The notes under the pieces are model-generated. The model was not told the DNA's origin and searched no databases. It saw only the letters and a list, made by a program, of their open reading frames with translations. Of a stretch of DNA of 64,000 bases, positions 46,017 to 54,499 are shown piece by piece. The position numbers were made by a program, and so were the translations under genes. The stretch is from Pseudanabaena frigida (GTDB taxonomy: Bacteria > Cyanobacteriota > Cyanobacteriia > Pseudanabaenales > Pseudanabaenaceae). Position 1 is the first letter of the stretch; every line of letters starts with the position of its first letter. The stretch lies in assembly GCA_003242085.1 (NCBI GenBank), contig QBML01000004.1, forward strand, positions 62,001 to 126,000. Reading direction: 5' to 3'.

Positions 46017-46688
46017 ATGTGTTCAGATAGTATAAGTATTAATAGTGCGATCGCCCAAAAAGTCGCTGAATGCTATAGATCTCAGGGATATGAAGTTATT
46101 CATCGACCAACTAGTAGTCAGCTACCTTTTGACTTAGATAGTTACCAGCCTGATTTTTTGGTCAAAATATCAGAAAGTCAAGGATTTTTCATTGAGCTTG
46201 AGGATTTAGCTACCAATTTATCAGTCGATCGCTATTGTGGACTTGCTAAAGTCGTTGCCGAACATCTTGGCTGGCGATTTCTGTTAATTACTGGAGAAGA
46301 TGCCACACCGATCGCTGAAGAAGATATTGCCGATCATCGACTCACGCGATCGCAAATTTTGCATCGTAAAGAACGTATTGCCAAGCTAATTTCAATTGGA
46401 GAACATGAGGCGGCTTTTTTATCGCTTTGGATCTTTGCAGAAATTTTGATGCGAAGACATGCAAGGCAGTCCTTAATTCCCATTGATCGATTGCCAACTA
46501 TTTTGATGATTGGGCATCTTTATGCTCAATCAGAGATTTCACTCGATCAATTTGAGCGTGTAATTACGTTGAATGAGATTAGAAATCGAGTTGCTCATGG
46601 ATTTCCTGTTAAGTCCATAAATCTCAATCAAGCGATCGAAAATCTCTTGAATTTAGTCGATGAATTTATCGCTATGGAAAAAAACTAG
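46017..46688 (+). CDS. Nuclease-like / HEPN-like protein of unknown function
   Basis: 223 residues. The N-terminal half (residues 15-95) looks like a restriction-endonuclease-type fold of the AHJR-like kind: GYEVIHRP, then PD at 45-46, then a strand ending ELE at 60-62, where active members have ExK. The C-terminal half is helical and carries RNRVAHG at 189-195, which fits the Rx4H motif of HEPN domains. AGGA lies six bases before the ATG. The loss of the lysine argues against DNA cleavage by the first domain. Function unknown. Confidence 0.6.
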   Translation: MCSDSISINSAIAQKVAECYRSQGYEVIHRPTSSQLPFDLDSYQPDFLVKISESQGFFIELEDLATNLSVDRYCGLAKVVAEHLGWRFLLITGEDATPIAEEDIADHRLTRSQILHRKERIAKLISIGEHEAAFLSLWIFAEILMRRHARQSLIPIDRLPTILMIGHLYAQSEISLDQFERVITLNEIRNRVAHGFPVKSINLNQAIENLLNLVDEFIAMEKN

Positions 46689-46709
46689 AAGCTATATTTT
46701 TTGCTTCTA
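46686..46709 (+). terminator. Short hairpin at the stop of the nuclease-like gene
   Basis: TAGAAGC/GCTTCTA, 7 bp, with a 10-base T-rich loop. The stop TAG forms the first three bases of the stem. It is weak on its own and is followed at once by a stronger hairpin. Confidence 0.4.
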
Positions 46710-46763
46710 AAACCCAAAATGAGTGGGCGGTACTTCGCATCACCCACTCATTTTGGGCTTTAG
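46707..46763 (-). terminator. Hairpin overlapping the malic enzyme stop
   Basis: CTAAAACCCAAAATGAGTGGG pairs with its distal copy. The two imperfect positions are A-C on the plus strand but G-U in minus-strand RNA, pointing to malic enzyme transcription. The stop codon (46760-46762) is within the stem. Confidence 0.7.
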
Positions 46764-48151
46764 GCGTTTGCTAGTCCTTGCTGACGGGCGACGGCATGGA
46801 CGGCGGCAGCAACGGCATGGGAAACGCGGGGATCGAAGACAGAAGGAATAATGAAATCAGGTGCAAGATCGCTGCTACTGACTAGAGAGGAGATCGCCTG
46901 AGCTGCACCTAGATTCATTTGCGTTGTAATTTGAGTAACCCTTGCATCAAGAGCACCTCGGAAGATACCTGGAAATGCAAGTACATTATTGATTTGGTTG
47001 GCATAGTCACTACGACCCGTGGCAATTACGGCAACATCGTTTTCCACCAGCTCTGGTTGAATTTCAGGATTTGGATTTGCCATAGCAAAAACGATCGGTG
47101 CAGGAGCCATACTTCTCACCATTTCGGGAGTGAGCGCACCCTTGACGCTCAGACCGACAAACATATCGGCTCCCTTGATTACATCTGCCAGAGAACCAGA
47201 GCGATCGCTAGCAAACTCTAGTTTTTCGGGAGTGAGATCGGGACGATCTTTGCTAATGCATCCTCTAGAGTCACACATCTCTATTCGCTTTACACCTGCT
47301 TCACGTAGCAGTCTTGCTACGGCGATCCCCGAAGCCCCTGCACCATTCATAACGATGCGAACAGAATCAATTGGTTTGCCGACAACTTTTAGAGCGTTGA
47401 TCGTAGCTGCTACAACGACGATCGCCGTACCATGTTGGTCATCATGATAGACAGGAATGTCCAGTTCTGCCTTGAGTCTTTTTTCAATTTCAAAGCATCG
47501 GGGTGCACTAATATCTTCAAGATTCACGCCACCGAATGCTGGTGAAATGCGTTTGACGGTTTCGACAATTTCATCAACGTCTTTGGTATTCAGACAAATT
47601 GGGAATGCATCAAGTCCTGCAAATTGTTTAAAAAGCATTGCCTTGCCTTCCATAACGGGCATAGCAGCTTCAGGTCCAATATCACCTAGTCCTAGAACGG
47701 CTGTGCCATCGGTGACAACAGCGATGGTATTGCATTTGATCGTGTAGTCATAAACTTTACGCTTGTCTTCGGCGATCGCCATGCAGACTCTCCCCACGCC
47801 TGGGGTATAGACCATTGCTAGATCGTCTTGTCCTTTGACAGCAACTTTGGATTCGAGATGGATTTTGCCACCTTTATGAACTTGGAAAGTGCGATCGTAA
47901 ACATCAAGAACGCGAATTTCGGGGACTGCCTTGACGACAGCAATCAATTTGTCCATATGCTCAGCGCTATAAGCATTTACCGTAATGTCGCGTACAGAAA
48001 TTTTGCGAGTCTGCTGAATTAGGTCAATCTGTCCTAGATTTCCGCCTGCTTCAGCTAGAGCGCCAATAACTGAAGACAGCATTCCCGCGCGGTTGAGGAG
48101 TTGCACGCGGATGGTCAAGCTAAAGCTGGGGTTAGGTGTTAATTGTTGCAT
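46760..48151 (-). CDS. NAD(P)-dependent malic enzyme with ACT domain
   Basis: 463 residues from ATG at 48149-48151; a TTG at 48164-48166 also opens the frame. Converts malate to pyruvate and CO2. The ACT domain (about 10-85, LLNRAGMLSSVIGALAEAGG) suggests amino-acid or ligand control. The catalytic domain has VYTPGVGRVC, the KCNTIAVVTDGTAVLGLGD region, and metal-binding EDISAPR and YHDDQHGT. The NAD-binding GAGASG follows. A common arrangement in cyanobacteria. Confidence 0.93.
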   Translation of the reverse strand: MQQLTPNPSFSLTIRVQLLNRAGMLSSVIGALAEAGGNLGQIDLIQQTRKISVRDITVNAYSAEHMDKLIAVVKAVPEIRVLDVYDRTFQVHKGGKIHLESKVAVKGQDDLAMVYTPGVGRVCMAIAEDKRKVYDYTIKCNTIAVVTDGTAVLGLGDIGPEAAMPVMEGKAMLFKQFAGLDAFPICLNTKDVDEIVETVKRISPAFGGVNLEDISAPRCFEIEKRLKAELDIPVYHDDQHGTAIVVVAATINALKVVGKPIDSVRIVMNGAGASGIAVARLLREAGVKRIEMCDSRGCISKDRPDLTPEKLEFASDRSGSLADVIKGADMFVGLSVKGALTPEMVRSMAPAPIVFAMANPNPEIQPELVENDVAVIATGRSDYANQINNVLAFPGIFRGALDARVTQITTQMNLGAAQAISSLVSSSDLAPDFIIPSVFDPRVSHAVAAAVHAVARQQGLANA

Positions 48152-48173
48152 CGTGAGGAGTGTCAAGAAAGTT

Positions 48174-48220
48174 CATGAACAGCAAGGAATAAGGTTTTGC
48201 CTTATTCCTTGCTGTTCATG
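48174..48220. repeat. 21-bp perfect hairpin upstream of malic enzyme
   Basis: Left arm 48174-48194, loop TTTTG, right arm 48200-48220, only 22 bases before the malic enzyme ATG on the minus strand. A second hairpin 44 bases further up already ends the MFS gene, so this one may act as a leader structure. Confidence 0.65.
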
Positions 48221-48263
48221 CAATATTATCTGATTGTTTGTAGGCTTTGCGTTACAAATAACA

Positions 48264-48314
48264 CGAATCATAAAAGCAGAAGGTCGCTTAGCGACCTTCT
48301 GCTTTTATGATTCG
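48264..48314 (-). terminator. 24-bp perfect hairpin overlapping the MFS stop
   Basis: Left arm 48264-48287, loop TTA, right arm 48291-48314. The MFS stop codon (48305-48307) lies inside the right arm. Confidence 0.8.
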
Positions 48315-49669
48315 ACTAATTGACGGGCGATGTACCAAGTGAGAATGCCTGTAGCAAGGGCGATCGCACTTAGCGCAAAAATCACCTTCTGCAATCCAAA
48401 ATAGGACTCAGCGATTCCTGCGACTGATAAAGGCAAACTGAGGGCAATATTCACGGCATTATTTTGTAAGCCAAAGACTTTACCGCGCACATCTTCAGGG
48501 GTTTCCTCTTGAATCACCGTTTGCATCGGAATTACACATAATCCCGCAAAAATCCCCGTACCCGCGATCGCAATTAGCCCTAATCCAAAGCGATCGCTAA
48601 AAACTGCTAACATCGCCAAAAATATAGACATTCCTGCTGAGCCAACTAGAGCAAGAGTTTGACGACTGCAAATATGTCCCAACTTAGCAACGAGCACTGC
48701 ACCAATTGCCATTCCTAAACTTGCTACTGCCAATAGGAACCCAAACTGCTCGGATTTAATTTCGGGCATGACTTCTGCTAAACGTACGGCAAGTACGGTC
48801 AGCGCTGCAATGATCGAAAAGGTACAAATTAATTGGATTAGCGCCGATAGAGAAGTCTTTTTGTGATTGAGATATTGCAAACCCTCTTTAATGTCATTCC
48901 AGAGATGAAAACTATCACGGTGTAAGTTCTCTTTAGTTTCGCCAGTTTTCAATACAAGTAAAATGATCCCTGCCAGTAAATAACTGCCACCAACGAGAAT
49001 TTCTTGACCAACATGGTGCCAAAGACGATCGGACAATGCTAAGAGTGGTTCGCCAAGGGCAAATCCTAAAATCAATGCCGCCATGATCGTCGTCGTGTAG
49101 AGAGAATTGGCGGCTAATAATTTGGGCTTTTCGACGACCAGTGCGATCGCAGATTGTTCGGCGGGGGTGAAAAATTGCGTAAAGGTTGAGACGAGAAACG
49201 TGATGCATAGTAAGCCCCAAAAACCAGTCGGTGCACCCCAAGGTAACACGCTATTTTTAGTAACCCAGAGCAACAGGGGAATACTGAGTACTAAAACTCC
49301 GCGCAGGATATTTGAGCTAACTAAAACTGTTTTTTTCTTCCAGCGATCGACATATACACCAGCGATCGACCCAAATAAAATCGCAGGAATTGTGAATGAC
49401 ACCATGACTGCGGAGACCCAACCGCTAATCGTTTCGCCCTCCTGCTGAAATTGTGTAGAAACGATCGCAATCACAAGTACTAAAAAAATCTTGTCAGCAA
49501 TCTGCGAAAAGACTTGCCCACTCCAAAGCGATAAAAAATTGGGATTACGAAGGACAGATTTGGAATCGTCTGGTAAATCTATAGCTTCTAATGGTTCGCT
49601 GTGGTCAGTGTGCTTAGTATCTCGATTTTCTGGCAGATTTGGTGTGGGTGGATCGAATAAATGGGTCAT
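48305..49669 (-). CDS. Major facilitator superfamily transporter
   Basis: 454 residues. A soluble N-terminus of about 40 residues precedes about twelve membrane helices. The MFS loop motif appears as GVYVDRWKKKTVL after the second helix. It resembles the MFS_3/enterobactin-exporter-like group, whose substrates are mostly unknown. Its ATG overlaps the recO stop by four bases (ATGA), so the two are translationally coupled. Confidence 0.85.
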   Translation of the reverse strand: MTHLFDPPTPNLPENRDTKHTDHSEPLEAIDLPDDSKSVLRNPNFLSLWSGQVFSQIADKIFLVLVIAIVSTQFQQEGETISGWVSAVMVSFTIPAILFGSIAGVYVDRWKKKTVLVSSNILRGVLVLSIPLLLWVTKNSVLPWGAPTGFWGLLCITFLVSTFTQFFTPAEQSAIALVVEKPKLLAANSLYTTTIMAALILGFALGEPLLALSDRLWHHVGQEILVGGSYLLAGIILLVLKTGETKENLHRDSFHLWNDIKEGLQYLNHKKTSLSALIQLICTFSIIAALTVLAVRLAEVMPEIKSEQFGFLLAVASLGMAIGAVLVAKLGHICSRQTLALVGSAGMSIFLAMLAVFSDRFGLGLIAIAGTGIFAGLCVIPMQTVIQEETPEDVRGKVFGLQNNAVNIALSLPLSVAGIAESYFGLQKVIFALSAIALATGILTWYIARQLVES

Positions 49670-50487
49670 ATATTAAAAAAACAGTTGTCAATCAGAGCCG
49701 AAGACTGGATTGGTCTATCAAAATGATACTGTGCATAGGCTCGTAACAATCTTTCAACTGCGAGCCAATCTGCTGTACGAGTTTCTAAAATATTATCTGC
49801 TAAATCCGTTTGGGCTAGTTCTTGCATTGCCAATAGCTCAAGTGCTGTGAGGTAGTGACTGATGCGGTTATGGATAGCATCATTGCTTGCTTCAGCACCG
49901 ATCGCTATGGTCGGATTACCGTCATTCTCGAGGTCGATTACCCCACCACCGACGATGCTAAATCCAGCTTTCCATTTCTGGGTTTCCAGATTTGCGATCA
50001 CAGGTCTCTGGGTAATACAACAGCTATGTACTTGTGGGGCAAATCCAGCGATCGCTAGTAAATGATATGTACCATGGGCTAAATGGGCTAAAACATATTG
50101 ACTATCAGCATTTTGAATCCGATTTAGATGCTCGACTAGCACCAAAAATAGTTCTTCCTGTGGTTGTGCTGATAATGCTTGCATCAGGGCAAGTTCTGAT
50201 AAGTATTGAGCGGCGGTAAGCTTAGCCAGAGTTTTCCCCAAACCCACAAAAGATTGCAACACCTCGGCATTTTTAATCCGATCCATGTTGCGCCCTACAG
50301 AAATTTGTAAATCGTTCACCACAAACAAGCCCGATCGCCCTGCCATTGCCGAACGATGCTTGCGTGCTCCTGCTGCCACGGCTCGGATTAAGCCATGCTC
50401 TTTGGTGAGGATCGTCAATAGGCGATCGTTTTCACCCAATGGCATTCCCTTGAGATTAATTCCTGTAGCTCGATATTCTTTGGGCAA
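49666..50487 (-). CDS. recO: DNA repair protein RecO
   Basis: 273 residues. Mediates RecA loading and strand annealing in the RecFOR pathway. The OB-fold opening YRATGINLKGMPLGENDRLLTI and the helical C-terminal part are typical. The zinc motif is reduced to one CC pair (VHSCC), as in some relatives. It overlaps the MFS gene by four bases. Confidence 0.93.
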   Translation of the reverse strand: MPKEYRATGINLKGMPLGENDRLLTILTKEHGLIRAVAAGARKHRSAMAGRSGLFVVNDLQISVGRNMDRIKNAEVLQSFVGLGKTLAKLTAAQYLSELALMQALSAQPQEELFLVLVEHLNRIQNADSQYVLAHLAHGTYHLLAIAGFAPQVHSCCITQRPVIANLETQKWKAGFSIVGGGVIDLENDGNPTIAIGAEASNDAIHNRISHYLTALELLAMQELAQTDLADNILETRTADWLAVERLLRAYAQYHFDRPIQSSALIDNCFFNI

Positions 50488-50758
50488 GTTTGAACTCGTT
50501 AATTTAATTAAATTGGCTTAAATTTAAGTATAAAACCTATTTAAATCTAGAAATTTAGATGAGCATTTTCGCGGCTACTTGTAATTCTTCGATTTCAGAC
50601 AGATATTGCCATATGTCACCCACACAAGTTTAAAATTAAGAAGTAGTTCGTAGTTGATTGACCGCAACAGTTATCGATCGTTTTGGCTAAAATGCGAACA
50701 AGAGCGATCGCTGATTTGTTTGTTCCAATGTTTTACAGATTGAGTATCTATTGCAATA

Positions 50759-51262
50759 ATGATGAATTCTTCCAAGCGTGGTTTGAGTGAAGTTTTATCT
50801 CGGATTACCAATAAATTACAACAAGACTCTCTAGTAAATGACGCATTACACGAGCTAAGAAAGATACTGAATGTCGATCGCGTGGTTTTATACTATTTTT
50901 ACGCGCAATGGAAAGGGCAGGTAACCTTTGAATCTTTAAGCGATCGCAAATACTCAATTATTGGCTCAACTGGCCCAGAGGAATGTTTCAATCTTGAATA
51001 TGCGGAACTGTACTTAGCTGGACGCATAAAACTTACTGATGATATCGAAAGTGCCACAATCTCTGATTGTCATCGCGATTTTTTGAGAAGCCTGCAAGTG
51101 CGATCTAATTTAGTAGCGCCAGTTTTGACTAATGGAAAGTTATGGGGATTACTGGTTGCTCATCAATGTAACGACGTAAAAACGTGGCAGATTTCAGATG
51201 TCGATTCGATCCGTCAATATTCTCACAATTTATCTGCTGCACCATCAATTAGTGAATTGTGA
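50759..51262 (+). CDS. Phytochrome-type GAF domain protein, possible cyanobacteriochrome
   Basis: 167 residues and almost wholly one GAF domain of the bilin-binding type: DRVVLYYF, WKGQVTFES, then DCHRDFLRSLQVRSNLVAPVL and LWGLLVAHQC. C104-H105 sits where cyanobacteriochromes carry the bilin-binding cysteine followed by histidine. No output domain is present, and the last helix is cut short compared with relatives, so it may be a small photoreceptor or the remnant of a longer sensor. Chromophore binding is an inference. Confidence 0.75.
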   Translation: MMNSSKRGLSEVLSRITNKLQQDSLVNDALHELRKILNVDRVVLYYFYAQWKGQVTFESLSDRKYSIIGSTGPEECFNLEYAELYLAGRIKLTDDIESATISDCHRDFLRSLQVRSNLVAPVLTNGKLWGLLVAHQCNDVKTWQISDVDSIRQYSHNLSAAPSISEL

Positions 51263-51344
51263 TCTCATAGTTTCAGCATATTGGCGATCGCGCAGATTCT
51301 CATTCTATCGAAACGAGCTACTGAGAAGTTTAGCCATTAAATTC

Positions 51345-52139
51345 ATGCAACTTAGATATGTACTTCGCGTTACCAGCACATTATTTTCAACTTACTATGC
51401 CTATATGCTCGAATATCGGGCAGAGTTGTTTATTTGGGTTCTATCTAACTCCTTGCCATTTATTTTGATGGGAGCTTGGCTCAAAGCTTCAGAAAATGGC
51501 GCTTTTGGCATAACTTCATTAGAGTTTATCCGCTACTTCTTGGCTGTATTTATAGTGCGCCAATTTAATATTGTTTGGGTGATTTGGGACTTTGAACGAG
51601 AACTCATTTCAGGACAACTTTCCCATCGACTTTTGCAGCCAGTCGATCCATTTTGGCACCATTTTATTAGTCACATTGCCGAGCGTTGGGCTAGACTGCC
51701 GCTACTTGTAGTTTTAATCGCGCTCTTTTTTATTCTTTATCCACAATCGTTTTGGTTTCCTTCGTTAGCTACAGCTTTGATTACGACACTGATTGTCGCG
51801 ATCGCTTTTGTTTTAAGATTTTTAATTCAATATAATTTTGGAATGCTCTCATTTTGGACAGAGCGAGCTAGCGCGATCGAGCAACTTTGGTTTTTGGCAT
51901 ATATATTTCTATCAGGCATAATTGCCCCATTAGAAGTATTTCCACCATTGGTACGAGACTTAGTTATGTGGACTCCATTCCCTTATATGGTTTACTTTCC
52001 TGCGGCAATTTTGGTTGGTAAGACGGTAGCTATTTGGCAGGGGATCGGTGTGATGTCTGGATGGATGGGAGTCTCTTTTGTTATAAACCGTTGGCTATGG
52101 CGTAAGGGAATTAAGCAATATTCTGGTATGGGTGCTTAA
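51345..52139 (+). CDS. ABC-2 type transporter permease
   Basis: 264 residues from ATG at 51345, which matches the family opening (LRYVLRVTSTLFSTYYAYMLEYRAELFIW); the frame is open further up but overlaps the GAF gene. Six membrane helices. FERELISGQLSHRLLQPVDPFW resembles the loop of the ABC-2 family (DUF990-like). The ATPase and second permease partners are not adjacent. Substrate unknown. Confidence 0.82.
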   Translation: MQLRYVLRVTSTLFSTYYAYMLEYRAELFIWVLSNSLPFILMGAWLKASENGAFGITSLEFIRYFLAVFIVRQFNIVWVIWDFERELISGQLSHRLLQPVDPFWHHFISHIAERWARLPLLVVLIALFFILYPQSFWFPSLATALITTLIVAIAFVLRFLIQYNFGMLSFWTERASAIEQLWFLAYIFLSGIIAPLEVFPPLVRDLVMWTPFPYMVYFPAAILVGKTVAIWQGIGVMSGWMGVSFVINRWLWRKGIKQYSGMGA

Positions 52140-52240
52140 TTCGCAAGAAAGTAAAGATTTTAAAAAATTATTTGGTTTTAGGTAGAGCTTAAAGGGGTAT
52201 ATTCACAAACAATAAAGCGGCATACAACAGGGTTAGCAAT

Positions 52241-53119
52241 ATGAAATGGGATGAAATGCGCCAGAGCGACAATGTAGAAGATGAGCGTGATGGCTCGTCT
52301 TCGTCCAGCTCATCTCCAGTTGGAATGCTGGGAGGGCTGGGGGCTGGCGGCATTGCGATCGCGGTGATTGCTGGTCTGATTTTCAAGGTCGATCCGTCTC
52401 AAATTTTAGCATTTCTGTCGAATAACAACAAAGTAGCACCTGCGCCACAAAGTCTAGTCAAAAAGCCGAGCAACGATCGCGACTCTGCCTTTGTTAAATC
52501 AATCCTCGGCGATACTGAGGATACTTGGGCAAAAATCTTTAAGCAACAGCTAAACACTAACTATCAAGCTCCTAAATTAGTCCTATTTGCTGGCTCGGTT
52601 AACTCAGCCTGTGGTTCGGCGCAAACTTCATCGGGCCCGTTCTATTGTCCTGCGGATAAGAAAGTATATCTAGATATGGGGTTCTTTAAATATCTAGAAG
52701 CAACGGCTGGTAATGATTCTGACTTTGCTAGAGCCTATGCGATCGCCCATGAGGTCGGTCATCATATCCAAAATTTGCGCGGTACATCAGGCAAGGTGAG
52801 GCAGTTGAAATCTAGCTCAAATAAAACTAAAGCAAATGAGCTATCGGTACGTCAAGAACTCCAAGCTGATTGTCTGGCAGGAGTTTGGGGGCATTTCACC
52901 GCCCAGCGTGGCTTGATTACCGATCGGGATATAACTAAGGCTCTTAACACGGCTACCCAGATTGGTGATGATTACTTACAAAAGCAATCTAGAGGTGGTC
53001 ATGTAGTTCCAGAATCTTTTACCCATGGTACTTCTCAACAGAGAGTCACTTGGTTTAAGCGTGGTCTGGATAGTGGAGATATCGAGCAATGTGATACCTT
53101 TGCCAACAATCAGTTGTAG
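52241..53119 (+). CDS. YpfJ-family putative neutral zinc metallopeptidase
   Basis: 292 residues. A serine-rich acidic N-terminus, one membrane helix (about 30-50), and a periplasmic domain with the zinc-binding HEVGHHIQ and a downstream ELQADCLAG glutamate. The domain matches the YpfJ/KPN_02809 family. Its substrate is unknown. A 27-bp hairpin separates it from a converging CDF gene. Confidence 0.88.
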   Translation: MKWDEMRQSDNVEDERDGSSSSSSSPVGMLGGLGAGGIAIAVIAGLIFKVDPSQILAFLSNNNKVAPAPQSLVKKPSNDRDSAFVKSILGDTEDTWAKIFKQQLNTNYQAPKLVLFAGSVNSACGSAQTSSGPFYCPADKKVYLDMGFFKYLEATAGNDSDFARAYAIAHEVGHHIQNLRGTSGKVRQLKSSSNKTKANELSVRQELQADCLAGVWGHFTAQRGLITDRDITKALNTATQIGDDYLQKQSRGGHVVPESFTHGTSQQRVTWFKRGLDSGDIEQCDTFANNQL

Positions 53120-53140
53120 TCAGAAGGCGGCGATTTCGCT

Positions 53141-53197
53141 TATAGCCACCAAAATAAAAAGGGGTGCTTCGCACCCCTTTTTATTTTGGTGGCTATA
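53141..53197. terminator. 27-bp perfect hairpin with TATAGCCA ends
   Basis: Left arm 53141-53167, loop TTC, right arm 53171-53197, no mismatch. The ends are TATAGCCA and TGGCTATA, shared with elements at 17681 and 54393. It lies between converging genes, and the CDF stop codon (53193-53195) is inside the right arm. Confidence 0.85.
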
Positions 53198-54086
53198 GTT
53201 CCTGATCTGTCCATGATTTTGGGTCTTCTAATGGTTCCAAATGCGTGAGAACATTCATGTTTGGTAAAGCCTTACAGATTGCTGACTCAATTTCTTCGCA
53301 TAAGTCATGCCCCTTTTGCACAGTCCATGACCCAGGAACTAAAATGTGAAAAGTTACAAACCTTCTTGTACCTGCCATTCTGGTACGTATTGCATGAAAT
53401 TGGACTTGATAGCGATCGTAAGGAGATAGAATTTCATCAATCATTTGTCTCTCTTCTAGTGGAATAGCAGCATCTAAAAGTGCCGAACCACTTTCCTGTA
53501 TCAGCTTAACGCCAGTCCAAACGATATTGGCTGCCACCAATAGGGCAATCAAGGGATCGAGAATTAACCATCCTGTTACAGAAACTAATAATAATCCGAG
53601 GATTACACCAACCGAAGTCCATACATCAGTTAGTAAATGGTGAGCATCAGCACGTAAAGTAATCGAGTGCAGTCTTTTTCCTGCTCTAAGTAAGATAAAA
53701 GCAACGCCTCCATTGACTGCTGCTGCAACTAATGAAAGAACTAGTCCGATACTAAGCTGCTCTAGTTCCTGTGGATGCATTAGTCTCGGGATCGCTGCGA
53801 TCGCAATCCCCAGAGCCGCCACTAAAATCAATCCTCCTTCAAATCCACTAGAAAAATATTCTGCTTTAGAATGTCCAAATGCATGTTCTTCATCGGGTGG
53901 TTTCGCGGCGTAGGTTATTGCCCACACTGCCCCGATCGCTGCCACTAAATTAACTCCCGACTCAAGGGCATCGGACAGAAAGCCAACAGAATTAGTTAAA
54001 AGATAAGCACCTAATTTCAAAGCGATCGTTATGATTGCGGCTGCGATCGAGAGGAAAGCGTAATAACGAGCAGATTTATTTTGCAT
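53193..54086 (-). CDS. Cation diffusion facilitator (CDF) transporter
   Basis: 297 residues. Six membrane helices and a C-terminal cytoplasmic dimer domain. Metal-binding residues appear in [10 protein letters not shown] (helix 2) and [10 protein letters not shown] (helix 5). [13 protein letters not shown] follows helix 2. It exports zinc, iron or related divalent cations with proton exchange. The metal cannot be told from sequence. Confidence 0.92.
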   Translation of the reverse strand: MQNKSARYYAFLSIAAAIITIALKLGAYLLTNSVGFLSDALESGVNLVAAIGAVWAITYAAKPPDEEHAFGHSKAEYFSSGFEGGLILVAALGIAIAAIPRLMHPQELEQLSIGLVLSLVAAAVNGGVAFILLRAGKRLHSITLRADAHHLLTDVWTSVGVILGLLLVSVTGWLILDPLIALLVAANIVWTGVKLIQESGSALLDAAIPLEERQMIDEILSPYDRYQVQFHAIRTRMAGTRRFVTFHILVPGSWTVQKGHDLCEEIESAICKALPNMNVLTHLEPLEDPKSWTDQEL

Positions 54087-54499
54087 ACGAGACTTGGTGA
54101 AAATAGGTGGTTATGCCAAAGAGTGAAAAACAACAAGCCGCTAATTATGCAGTGATTCACTTGAGGTAAATTGAAAAATTGTCTAACGAAGTTATTTTAC
54201 CGATGATATGGCGATCGCTATGCCACTAAAGATAAATTAAAACTTAGCAATAATTAACTGTAGGCTACGCTCCATGAGTCTAGTCATTTAGGTATAGCAG
54301 TAGCCAGTTATGTTAGGACAAAAGAAAACCCAGAAGAGAGTTGCGGCGCTTCGCGCCGCAACTCTCTTCTGGGTTTTATGTCTTAACTTACTTGGCTATA
54401 GCTATATTTGTAATGCATCACCTTGATTAAATTTTTAGATACTGTGAACGTTTTATCGAGTATAAGAGTCTAAACCCACTAACCATTGACGTAACTTTC
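54087..54499. other. Divergent gap between CDF and efflux operon
   Basis: 413 bases without a gene. It contains the fold-back element at 54293-54406. The rest is AT-rich and holds the promoters of both divergent genes, which I could not define with confidence. Confidence 0.5.
54293..54406. repeat. Fold-back element with a 25-bp perfect core
   Basis: The core is a perfect 25-bp hairpin (54325-54349 and 54353-54377, loop TTC) with AAAACCC/GGGTTTT ends. Outside it, 54293-54320 and 54379-54406 are also inverted copies matching at 22 of 28, with AGTAGCCA and TGGCTATA. It lies between divergent genes, so it is not a terminator of either. Confidence 0.8.

Noticed and set aside
50555-50630. Minus-strand 23-codon stretch resembling the end of a coding region (WQYLSEIEELQ)
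   Set aside because: Too short, no start or ribosome site, and a stop lies just upstream; it might be a gene relic but cannot be supported.
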